A stretch of DNA of 64,000 bases, taken from positions 960,491 through 1,024,490 of the forward strand of contig JAQSEB010000117.1 of assembly GCA_030063045.1 (NCBI GenBank), given 5' to 3'. The notes below the pieces were generated by a model. It was not told the origin of the DNA. It saw nothing but the letters and a program-made list of their open reading frames with translations, and did no database searches. Positions within the stretch are counted from its first letter, which is position 1. Every line of letters begins with the position of its first letter. The stretch is from Pratylenchus scribneri (taxonomy: Eukaryota > Nematoda > Chromadorea > Rhabditida > Pratylenchidae). Both the position numbers and the translations under genes were made by a program. Positions 47,925-58,643 of this stretch are shown piece after piece.

Positions 47925-49725
47925 ATGAATTCCACTTCCTCAAATAATAATATTTCTTCGGCTTTATCTCTCCTCGACATTTATGGGGTGAATAAAATTT
48001 CGCTTGAACTCATTGGATTGGTCGGAATTCGATGTGCCACTGGGATATTTGGAATGTTCACAAGTTTTGCATTGATTTACATCACAATTCGAAATAAGTG
48101 AGTATTTTTTTTATTTTAGCCAAATTCTGCCCAAAAATTGTTTTTTACATCAATTTTGTATATTTAGGAATTTGCATGGAACATGCAATTTGTTCATTGC
48201 CTCCCAAGCGTTTTTCGAATTTCTAACAATGTCCAATTTCCCATATTCCTTGATTTTGGCTCTGATTGGCCAAAATTTAATTCCACTTGGCCAATGTATG
48301 CCCATCCTTTGTTGGTCTTCATTTGCCAATTTAATGCGTAAATTGGCCCTTTATTTGGTCAGTTTGGATCGACTTTTGATGGTCAGCTTCCCAATGATGT
48401 AAATTTTGCCAAAAATGAATAAAATTAAAAGTAATTTGCCGTTTAGTTTTGCACGAAAACCAATTCTATTTTATTGGGCTTCAATGGGAATTGCATCCGC
48501 CTACAGTCTTTTGGTACTTTTTTGGACATGGACAGCGGCCATTGATCCCAAAAATGCTGAAAAGTAAAATAATTTTAATTATTTTTATTTTGTAATTTTT
48601 TATTGTTAAGCAGAATGGTCACATGCACAGTTTCGGATTTGACGGACACTGGGGCTGTTGGCTCATTTGTACTCATAAATGGCATTGTCATTGTTGGCCT
48701 CTCCATCTTCAATTATGCCCTCCTTTGGGCCATACTTCGATGGAAAACGGACGAATCGGAAAAGGGCAAAAGTACATTTTGAATGCGATAAAAACTTTAA
48801 TGATTCAATTTTGACAGCAACCCGCCAATATACCCAACAAATATTCAAAATGTTACTAATTTTGACAACCTTGGCCATTATTGGCTGGATGCTGAATCCA
48901 ATTATTCGCGTCATTTTGCCCTATTTGAATCCAAATGGGCACCAAAAATTCTACGTTTCAATTTCACTTTCCAGTATGAGTAATATTAGTATGCTGCTGG
49001 ATGCTCCTGTCCTTTATTGGTTCAGGTAAGAAATATTTTGAAAAAGAAATTCCTTAGTCCTTAACTTGGACTAAAGCGGTTCGTGGCGAAAGTGCCGGCT
49101 AGCCTCTCGCCCCGAGCCTTTGCCGAGGACCTAAGTTTCATAGTGGCCCAAAAAACGAGATAAGGATTTGAGGGGTATTATTTATCTATTGTGGGGGAAA
49201 AATGTGAAAAAAGAACGTCGAAAAAGTGAACATTTTAGACAGAAAAGATTGATTTAAAAAGGGAGGGCCTGGGCAATATTTGATTGATGGTTATGCAAAA
49301 ATGGGTGGTAAAAAAGGGGTACTGTAGGAAAAATAGGAAAGGCTAGCATTATTGGCATTGACAGAATTAAATACAAAATTAGTCAAAAATATCCCATAAA
49401 AATTGGAGAATTTTGCATTAATTAAATTAATTGAATATTTAAAAATATAATTAGAATTCTAATGGCACACTATCATATTTTTATTGTCAATTCGGTCAAT
49501 TTCGGGACCATTTTTTATATTAAAAAGTAATTTTTTTCAAATTTTAGCAAGGATTATCGAAATGCATTTCGAAGATCATTCGGTAAAGTGCTTGGATTGC
49601 CAGCCCCACAGCCGACTAAAATTTTTACCAAAATAAATAATACTCAAATGCCAAATTCGCATAGACTCTCTCGACCTTCAATGTTCCCACAAACGACGAC
49701 AACAAATTTTGCCACACGGAATTGA
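47925..49725 (+). CDS. srsx-class seven-span chemoreceptor 1
   Basis: Rhodopsin-like GPCR of the nematode srsx family, likely chemosensory. Six exons (47925-48097, 48168-48398, 48447-48563, 48614-48771, 48818-49025, 49548-49725) give 354 residues with every phase matching. Seven hydrophobic spans are visible, the first ending ALIYITIRNKNLHGTCN. Span 3 ends with YLVSLDRLLMVSFPMIF, the family's DR-containing replacement of DRY. Span 6 is MLLILTTLAIIGWMLNP, and span 7 is followed by YWFSKDYRNAFRRSFG, the helix-8 motif. The C-tail is basic and Ser/Thr-rich. The last intron (522 bases) contains a GC-rich block. Confidence 0.92.
49070..49140. other. GC-rich block in the srsx intron
   Basis: About 70 bases of high GC (TGCCGGCTAGCCTCTCGCCC, then GAGCCTTTGCCGAGGAC) inside an AT-rich intron, with small complementary segments. 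It could be a structured RNA or a transposon fragment. No known RNA class was recognised. Confidence 0.3.
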
Positions 49726-49950
49726 CAATGACTTAATTAAATTTAAAATTAATGGATTTAAACTTTAATCTTTTAATAATATTGTAAATTTTAATGTTTT
49801 TTTATTTAATAAAATTTAAATATTTATTTATAAAAATTAATTCCATTTCTTTTTAAAATTTATCAATGGAATAAAAAGTTGAAAAAGGGGGGGGGGGAAG
49901 TTAGGCAATCAGTAGGGAATTCATATTTTGATCCATCATCGTGTATTTAT

Positions 49951-50568
49951 TCACAAATGTTGTTGCAACATTTGGACCATTTCCTCGTATTTGGATTTGG
50001 TCTCATCATCCGGTGCCTCATCTGCCCCTTGACGCGCAATGTCCAGCGCATTTTTGCCCTCATTGTTTGTGTCATTCACATTGGCACCTTTGGAGAGGAG
50101 TAACTAAAATTTAATAATTAATTTAAAATAATAATTTAATAATTCAACGGACCTTGACAATTTCGGTCAAACCGGCCATGATGGCCATTTGTAGGGGTGT
50201 CATTCCATGTTGGTCGTCTTTGGCATTCACATCTGCCCCATTGGAAAGAGAGTTCAAAATGCCACCAATGTCACCGCCTTGGACACCGCTGAATAGGCCT
50301 TGGAGAAGTTGCTGATAGTGGGAAAAAAATTTTTTTATTTTGAAATGTTTTTATTCTTAAAATTGTTTAAAAATTTTGGAAAGAATTTTTATTAAACTGA
50401 TAATTAATTTTTCCTTTTTAGTAGTATTGTAATAAAAATGTAATTTAGATAATTTTCAATTTTAATTTTTTTAAATTTAATAATTTTATTTTTAATTTTG
50501 AATTTAAACACATTTCCAGCACCGCTGCCCAAAATTTGTTGGAAAATATCACCAGCCGCGTTGAACAT
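49951..50568 (-). CDS. Myotrophin-like small ankyrin-repeat protein
   Basis: Three exons (50512-50568, 50153-50311, 49951-50103) encode 122 residues, close to the 118 of myotrophin/V-1. The first exon is MFNAAGDIFQQILGSGAGN. The second holds an ankyrin repeat (GILNSLSNGADVNAKDDQHG, then MTPLQMAIMAGLTEIVKLLL). The third starts with a second repeat (SKGANVNDTNNEGKNALDIA) and ends in an acidic helix. Myotrophin caps actin-capping protein and binds Rel factors; that role is family-level knowledge, and assignment to this family rests on size and repeat number only. Confidence 0.85.
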
Positions 50569-52120
50569 TTTAATTACGAGTTTAGGAGTTAATTTTTATA
50601 TTGCTGCTAAAATTGCAATAAAAATTGAGAAGATTTTAAAATTTTTAAAAAATTTTTTATTGTTTTGAAAAAGTGGTGGATTTTGAGGCAAATGTTCCTC
50701 CGAAATGTCCTCCCGAAAATATCAAAATCAATATGGCCATTTCTTCACATAGTATTTCCCGACTCTACTTATTTTCAATTTTCAAAAGGCTACATTTTGA
50801 ATGGGCCTATGTGATGGTTGTTTCCCAGGATTCCTTGGTCTTAAGGGAATTGAATGAAATTGGGAGAGGAAATTCTATTCTGTGTCCTCAAACCAATCTT
50901 TGGCCAATTTAATATTTTCGAGAATTGCAAGAAAATATCCAATAATTTAAAATAATTTTAATTTGGTCAAGAAATTATTAAAAAGTTATAAATAAAGAAT
51001 TATTAATGCATTTTGAAATTTCTCTCAATAGAATTGAAGAAGATAATAAAAATAATAAATCAGTGACAAATAATAAATTGACGGAAATATCGAAAATGAA
51101 AAATTTGGGGAAATGAATAAGAAAGGAAAATTAAAACTGGTTTTTCATTCCTTTTAATAGTGCGGTTCCACCTCTCCCCAATTAATTAGATACGATTTAT
51201 TTGTTTAAATTTAGAAGTGAAAGTGAAAAAATAAAAATGGGGGAATAATAAAAGAAAAAAAAGGATGGAAGGAATGTATTTCAATTCAAACCATCGTCAA
51301 TTAAGTTAAGTATCCCTTTCACAAAAGTCTACCATTTTAATATATTGCCTTAAAATTAAACTTGAATTTAAGTGCCTAGGTAGGATTAGGATGGATATTT
51401 CAAGGTTGAAAATGTTATTCTGATTCTCCTAATTCGAAAATTGCCTTTTTAAAATTAATAAATTTCACTGTGATGTTTCATCACTCTTTCACTATGATCG
51501 AACAAATGGACAAAGTTTAATAATATTTTCGTAAATTAGTCATTTGATTAGTCATCATCGAGTTCACCCACTAAAATGTTACAATTCGACAAATTTAGAT
51601 CAAATTTCGTTACCTTCAATATTTGGTTTTGTTCCACTCAATTTGTCACCATCAAAAATTTAAGAGTATTTTATGGGAAAATAAAAATTAATCATCAACA
51701 TTGAATGGGAAAGAAATAAACTGGTTTTGGTGTCCTTCACATTAATAAGCAGTTTAAATTTGAGAATAAATATTTTATTCTTCTAATTTTTTTGGGCCTA
51801 TTTAAAAATATTAATTTTTTCGCTCTTCTCAAATAAATATATTATTTAATAAAAATTATTATTTTTAATATTCTTTAATTTTTATTTTTGAAAATAAAAG
51901 TTTTTTTATAAAATAAATTTTTTTTTTTTAAATAATTTTGAAAATCTATTAATAAAAAATAAAAAATGAAATTATTAAATTAAAAATATTTTAAAGGAAA
52001 AAATAAAAAATATTTATAATATCCCCGATGTCCGCAATAAATTCAGGAATTCATCAATTGGCGTAATTTTAATTTAAATTTTCCTAGAGGAATATCAATT
52101 TCCATTCCATTTGAAGAAGA
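50569..52120. other. Intergenic, between divergent genes
   Basis: AT-rich and probably carrying the promoters of both the ankyrin and annexin genes. The frame at 50673-50912 (+) is open but has no splice or domain support. No repeat was recognised. Confidence 0.5.
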
Positions 52121-53843
52121 ATGCCTCGCCCCACAATTCAAGCCCGCCCAAATTACCGTGTCGTTGAGGAGGTGGAAATAATCCACGAAATAATCACTCA
52201 TTCCGGTGGACCACAACAAATTCATCATGAAAAAATTACTAAATTGTTGGCAAACCCAAACAATGCACAGGTCAAAATTCTTTTTATATAGTAGTCAAAA
52301 ATAGTTAAAATAATATTTAATAAAATTATGCGTATATATTCAAATATAATCTTTGACATAATAATATACCAAAATTATCCATTATGGCCATAAAATAAGG
52401 CCTTGAAAAAGGTTTTTAAATTATAAATTGATTGTTTTTTAGCGTCAACAATTAATTAATGAATATCGTTCTCGTTATGGAGGCGCCGATTTGGCGGAGG
52501 AATTGAAGCGAACATTGCCGCCAAGTGAGGTGGCCACCAACAAATTGTTCGAAGCCCTTCTTGACCAACCCGCTGTCCATGATGCCAAATATTTGCATAA
52601 GGCTATGAAGGTCATAAAAAAATTATTATTTTAATTAAATTTAATTTTTAAATAATTTTGGCAAATTTATTTAAATTTTAATTCTGCAAATTTTCATTTT
52701 AGGGTCTTGGGACCAATGAGGATGCCTTGATTGAAGTAAGCATTTATTTATTTTTTTGAATTATTTCTTTTTAAGGTTTTGGTGAATCGTAGCAATGCCC
52801 AATTGCGCCAAATCAAAAGAGCCTATTCCGAATTATATGGCCATGAATTGGCCAAGGATATTGTGGGGGACACAAGTGGAGTGTTCAAAGCATTGTTGCT
52901 GGATTTGCTGGAGGCAAATCGAGACGAGACATTCCGCACTGATCCGTTCCAAGCCAAAAGAGTTGGGTGGCATTTTTCATTTTATTATATTAATTTAAAT
53001 TTTAATCTTTATTTCTGCTAGAAAGTAGCAAAAAAGAAAATATAAAAATAAATTTTTGTAATAAAATTCCAATTTAATATATTTCCAAAAATAGGATGCT
53101 GAAGCACTTTACAAAGCTGGCGAAAAGAAATGGGGCACGGACGAGGCCGTTTTCATCAAAATATTGGCCAATCAAAATTTGTCGCAATTATTGATGGTCT
53201 TCGATGAGGTAATTAAATGTTTTATAAATTTCAATTTAAAAATCATTTAATTCAAATTCTTTTAGAAAAAATGTTAATAGAATTAAAATTAATTCAAATA
53301 ATACTTTCTTTTTTTTTTATCAAATTTTAATTATTTTTAATTATGTATTTTCTATTTTTAGTATGAAAAATTGACAAAGCACACAATGGAGAAGGCAATC
53401 AAAGCAGAATTCAGCGGGGATGAATTGAACGCATTGTTGCAAATTTGCAGTTATGTACGAAATGGACCCGTAGGCCAAGTGGCCGAATTATTGCACAAAT
53501 GCATTCAAGTGGGAATAATTTATTTAAATTAAATAATAATTAAATTTTAATTTTAATAAAATAAAAATTAAATTTATACAAATTTTAATAAAATAAATTA
53601 ATTTAAATTAGAAGGGTGCCAAAGATGAGTTGTTGATTCATTTGATTGTTTCCCATTCTGAATTGGATTTGGACGACATTGCCGATGAATATTTGAAACG
53701 ATTCAAAGCAAGAGAAATATAAATAATTTTATAATAATAAATTAATTTTTTTCCAGGTTCCCCTTGATCAGGCCATCCAAAATAGTGGAAAATCAACACA
53801 ATTGAAACGAGCATTGGTCGAAATGATCAAAGGGAACAAATAA
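52121..53843 (+). CDS. Annexin
   Basis: Calcium-dependent phospholipid-binding protein. Eight exons (52121-52270, 52443-52610, 52703-52735, 52776-52961, 53095-53208, 53362-53508, 53612-53707, 53757-53843) give 326 residues with matching phases. Four annexin repeats can be traced. Repeat 2 has GLGTNE and GDTSG with LLEANRDE, and repeat 3 has KWGTDEAVFIKIL, both type-II calcium sites. Repeat 1 (residues ~17-95) lacks GxGTD, and repeat 4 reads KGAKDELL instead. Only the central repeats therefore look able to bind calcium through the canonical loop. The N-terminal tail is short. Intron 7 starts with GC (TTCAAA|GCAAGA), a GC-AG intron. Two donors are of the GTC type. Confidence 0.95.
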
Positions 53844-54051
53844 TTAATGGAATGGAGGATTGAACTGAATTAAAAATAAAAATATTCAAGAGATATATTT
53901 CTGACAAAAATAAAAGTTTTTAAACATAAAATAAATTTATAAAACTCATTTATATTTTTTTAAATTTACAGTTAAACTCAAAAATAATTACTGATAAAAT
54001 GGATGGTTAACAGATTTATCTGATCTTTCATTTATTTTGCTTCTTCACTTT

Positions 54052-55791
54052 CTATTTTGACGCAACCATCATCTCAAGAAGTTCACCAAATAATTTTCCA
54101 TAATTTGCCTTCAACATTTTCCATCCTTCCGTTTTCATCACCTCAAAAATATAAATTAAATATTAATATTAATTATTAAAATGGATAGCTACACCTCCTT
54201 TGTATGCATTTGAATATATTTGATTGCGCAGACTTTGAGTTGTTTGGCCAAATGAAGATCGGCCAAAACCAACAATTCGCAGACATTTTCATTCTCAATT
54301 GAATTGACCAACGAGAGTTCACAAAGCGCCTAAAATTTAAAATATTAAAATTACTTATTTAAAATGAGGTTTTACTTTCAATCGATCCAGTTGATATTTT
54401 TCGGCAGCTGCCATCAATTCCTTGGCCATTTCTTTCAATTTTGATGAATTTCCAGTATATCTTTTAATTATTGTTATTTTTCGAGAAATAAAATTATTAA
54501 AATTTTACATAAATCGCAACATTTGTTCCACCACTTCTGATTGGATATCATCAATTTTGACCATCTCAGTTTTGTTCTCGACCATTTCATGTTCAAACAT
54601 TGCCCGAAATACCGGTGATTGGCATGCCAAAATGCACTTATTAACCTGAATTAATTTAATTATTTGATAGTTTAATTTTCCTCTTAATTTTTTTCACCTT
54701 AAACTCTTTGTCCCCAGCCATTATGCAGAAATCCGTTAATAAACTTTCCTCGAACATATTTCCCATGTTTTCCAAAATTCGGCAATTAGGAACAACAATC
54801 GCACTCTGTAAATTTAATATATTTGGAATAGGTAGTCATAGTCATTTAATTTGCCGAAAAAACACTGAATTTACCGAAAAATTTTCGTGTCGAAAAATAT
54901 TATATTTTTGAGGCCATATAACTTGGCCAAATCAGATTTCTTTAAGATTCCCTAACCCCTAGCCATTAGCCCCTAATCCCATGTCTGCCCTGAACTTAAC
55001 CCTAGCCCTAAACCCCTAGTTAGGGTCAAGGTTATATGGCCTCAAAAATATAATATTTTTCGAGACGAAAAGTTTTCGGCAAATTCAGTGTTTTTTTCGG
55101 CAAATTAATATTATCATCTCATTTGGAATATCATAGCCCGCTTATTCACCTCATTCTCACACAAATTAATGCAGCACACAATTGTGAATAGATTACCGAA
55201 CAAAAAATTGGAAAGTTCACTTCGTTCGAAAAATTTGTTAAAACTCCAGCTATCCCCATTTTTGGTAAATTTTCGGCTTGTCTTTTCTGAAATTGGAACA
55301 ATTAAATAAAATTAGTTTCCATATTCATACCGAATTTAGTTGCATCAGCTCCAAGTGAATTTATAAATGCAAATGTAATTTTTGCCGACAATTCATCAGT
55401 TGGAGCATCAATAAGCCGAATAGCAATGGAAACAATTGCACCTCCAGGTTGCACAACACTAAAGTCCAAAAGCCATTTGATTGGATTACCACAAGGCAAT
55501 GATGCACTATTTGAATTTGAAGGGAAATAAAAGGAAATCAAATACAAAATTACGTTAGAATTTCTGATTTGTGATTGTTTATCTTTAATTCGGGCCAAAA
55601 AGTTGCCAATCTGAAAATTATTTTACACTATTTTAAAGATAAATAAAATTTACATTCCAGAAGAATCTTTCATCCCTGAAAAAAAGAAAGAAACATGAAT
55701 AAATACATTTAATTTTCCCACCTACTGTTGAAAAGACGACCTTCATACCCGGCCGCTGGCGATTGCCAACAATGCCATTATTGTTTCCCAT
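54052..55791 (-). CDS. MATH-BTB (SPOP/BATH-like) adaptor of CUL3 ubiquitin ligase
   Basis: Substrate adaptor: MATH binds targets, BTB binds cullin-3. Exons read on the minus strand: 55331-55610, 55150-55286, 54698-54805, 54509-54645, 54376-54460, 54195-54329 and 54052-54141, preceded by short 5' exons. MATH: RFFWNIGNFLARIKDKQ to DSWSFNKFFERSEL. BTB: ESLLTDFCIMAGDKEFKVNK, then CILACQSPVFRAMFEHEM, then IDDIQSEVVEQMLRFIYTGN. The 3-box/BACK part is YQLDRLKALCELSLVNSIEN and ends VMKTEGWKMLKA, all like SPOP. The 5' end is unresolved: exon 1 (ATG 55789-55791, MGNNNGIVGN) leaves a phase that does not fit the DERFFWN exon if the obvious 50-base intron is removed, although reading through that intron is open. 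Confidence 0.88.
54848..55107. repeat. MITE in the MATH-BTB gene intron
   Basis: Long near-perfect terminal inverted repeats (about 85 bases) starting TAATTTGCCGAAAAAACACT and ending in its complement. The core is CCCTAACCCCTAGCCATTAG and similar. It lies wholly within the intron 54806-55149. A hairpin-forming element with no coding capacity. Confidence 0.85.
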
Positions 55792-56367
55792 ATTTTTCTT
55801 TTATGAAATTTGATTTTATTACAAATTATCTTAAAATATTTTTTGAAATTTTATCGCTCAGAAAATTCTTCCTGTTCAAAAATTAAAAATATTCATTTTG
55901 CGCGTTTTCTTCACAATTTTTGTCACCTGCTTTTTAGATTTTTTATAGTTTAATTTCAAAATAAGAAAATTTTTGTCGATAAAAAGGATGAAAATGGAAA
56001 AGGGATGGGAATTGGATTCACAGAAAAAGGAGTTGGGAGGATTGAAAATGAAAAAAACTGGTCAATTTTGCCCCGCGGTGAAACGCCGTTTATAAAATAG
56101 AGCGGATGGAATTTAAGGCCAATACATTGGAAGGAATAGCAAATTAAAATTTGCTCTGACCTGCATAGATTTTGTCTGCGAAGCTGATGGATTGGATAGG
56201 CTAAAAGTAGTTCGATAAATTGAGAAAGATGAATTAAATTAAAGTATTGGGGAATTGTTCGGCGATTAGTATATCATTTCCGAAAAAAAATTTTGAAAAA
56301 ATTTGACTCAAAAAGGGCCAGGTAATTGTTAAATTGGGTAAGTTCACCCATGACAAAATATTAGATA
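55792..56367. other. Intergenic, upstream of the MATH-BTB gene
   Basis: No gene recognised. A CCCCGCGGTG patch (56072-56081) stands out from the AT background. The promoter of the minus-strand gene is expected here. Confidence 0.4.
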
Positions 56368-57654
56368 TGTCGGCGGAGAAGTTGAAATTCAGGAGAAGTT
56401 GAAATCTCCTAGGAGAAGTTGAAATTTTTCAACTTCTCCTAAAATTTAGGAGAAGTTGAATATTATTCTAATTCTCCTAGGAAAATTCAACTTCTCCTGA
56501 AAGTTAGGAGAAGTTGAAACATCTACAACCAATTTCTACCAAATTACTACATTTTCGGCAAGATTAAATTTTTAATTGGAAATTCGAAGAAATTGGTTAC
56601 TAATTTAATTTTTTAATTGGAAATCGAAAAAAATACTTACTAATTATTAATGGAAAATTTTTTTTGCAAAAAAAAAGTGAAAAATAATAAGGGGATTAAG
56701 ATGGATATAGGGGGATTAAGCGTTTTAAGCCCCGAATTAGATGGTAAATCGCCCAGAAGACCAGTGGAATGTAGGAGAAGTTAGCTGAAAGTGCTGAGAA
56801 TGCGTAGGATATAGCCGGATATAGGGAGATTAAGCCAAAAAAAACCTAATTAGTGGCTAGGGATTAGGATTAGGGGTTCGGAGCATAGGATTCTCGCGAA
56901 GCCGGAAGCATAACAGCCTAAATCAGGACTCATGCCCATCTTTTTCGGAGCTTAATCCTATCTAATCCCCCTATATCCATCTTAATCACTTTATATCCGG
57001 CTATATCCCGCACATTCTCCAAGCCTCTGTCGTACTTTTCCATCCTTCCACTGGCCTTCCGGGCCATTTCTCATCTATTTCGGGGCTTAATCCCCCTCTA
57101 TCCACCTTAATCCTCCTATATCCGGATCTGTGCCTTCTCAGGGCCTTTGGCCCAATTCCCGCCCTTTCCTAATCCAACCGAATCATCGACCATCAATTTC
57201 CGCAATTAATCCCCCTTAATTTTACCAAATCCACTTTAATCCCCATATATCCGGCTTAATCCCGCCCACTCTCAAAGCTTCCGGCTCATTTCTATACCTT
57301 CCCTAATCCATCCGAATCATCACCCATCAATTTTCAGCATTAATCCCCCTTAATCGCACCATATCCACCCTAATCCCCATATATCCCGCGCACCACCTTT
57401 TTTATCCATTTTGGCCTTTAAGGACAAAAAGTACAGATTCTTGGGACAAAAAAACTTTTCTCGATTTTTATTAGAGATTTGTTGTAGAGATGGGGGTAGA
57501 TATTTCAACTTCTCCTAACTTTCAGGAGAAGTTGAATTTTCCTAGGAGAATTAGAATAATATTCAACTTCTCCTAAAATTTAGGAGAAGTTGAAAAATTT
57601 CAACTTCTCCTAGGAGATTTCAACTTCTCCTGAATTTCAACTTCTCCGCCGACA
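56368..57654. mobile_element. Fold-back element with ~160-base inverted repeats
   Basis: A 1,287-base element that starts TGTCGGCGGAGAAGTTGAAA and ends in its exact complement. The arms are built from AGGAGAAGTTGAA units in both orientations. GATA flanks it on both sides (56364-56367 and 57655-57658). The interior is a second nested palindrome of ATATAGGGGGATTAAG and CTTAATCCCCCTATAT repeats. There is no transposase ORF. Most likely a non-autonomous DNA transposon whose short repeats make it a large hairpin. Confidence 0.85.
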
Positions 57655-57921
57655 GATACAGTATTTAAGTATTTAAAATTAAATTTTTGATTTGAAAGAT
57701 TTACAATTTTGGTCGATTTAGCTTCTAACCTAATAGAGTTTATTATCGAAATGATTTTAATAGATAAAATTATTTTCATTTTTTTTTAAAAATAAAATTC
57801 ATTCTTTCTAGTAGAAAATACTGAATAAAAATGATCAATTCTATCTTATAAAAAATGAAAGTGCAAATTAATATTCCGAAGGTGATCCATACAATTTTGC
57901 CACGTTTCTTTCCATTTCCAA

Positions 57922-58473
57922 ATGGATTATTTATTTCAATTATTTCCATTAATATTCCCAAAAATGTTCCAATTTTTCCAATTATTAATTTTTCTCATAT
58001 TTGTCTCACCCATTTTTGGTTGGTCCATTCAATCCGGTTGTGATAAAAATGAATTCCTTGCCGATTGCATTTTTCCACCCAAAAAGGGTGCCATTCAACC
58101 AAGATGTGATCTAACCGAGCCATCTTGCGATTTTCCTAATGGTCAATGATTTTTTACTATTTATTCAGTAATCCAAAATGTATAAAAATTAAATGAATTT
58201 AATAAATAATTAATATTTTTGAAATAAAATATTTTTCGTATTCCAGGCCGTGAGATTGAACCGGACCCGGATTGTTTTTGCCAGCCCGCATGCCTTTGTT
58301 CCCTAAATTTCGTCCGTCTTGTGGACAATGACCCCGAATCGAAATGTGTGCCAAAATGTGAATGCAAATGGAATGAACAAATTCAACGGGATTGTGCCAT
58401 CAAAGGAACATTGCAAATGAATAAGAAGAGGCAGGCATATCGCACACTCCAACAATATTTTGGAAAGAAATAA
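57922..58473 (+). CDS. Secreted cysteine-rich protein
   Basis: Two exons (57922-58141, 58247-58473) encode 148 residues. A long hydrophobic leader (FFQLLIFLIFVSPIFGWS) acts as signal peptide; an internal Met at codon 15 (57964) is an alternative start that would give a more usual length. The mature part has about fourteen cysteines in short spacings (CDKNEFLADC, CFCQPACLC, CVPKCEC), then a basic C-terminus, KKRQAYRTLQQYFGKK. The spacing is reminiscent of small disulphide-rich inhibitors or effectors, but I do not recognise the family. The donor is GTCAAT, acceptor TTCCAG. Confidence 0.8.
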
Positions 58474-58643
58474 TTGGCTGAATTATTTGATGAAGAAAAT
58501 GATGGAAAAATGTTCGGAAAATATAAATAATTGACAATAAAGATGAAATAAAATTTTTATTTGAATAAAATTTTATACACTGATTAAAAAAATTTTATGG
58601 CCATAAATTTTTGTCCAAAATGATGAATTATTTATTTTGTCTT

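Noticed and set aside
54955..55025. Interstitial telomere repeat (CCCTAA strings)
   Set aside because: The strings are irregular, confined to the loop of an inverted-repeat element, and do not match the usual nematode TTAGGC.
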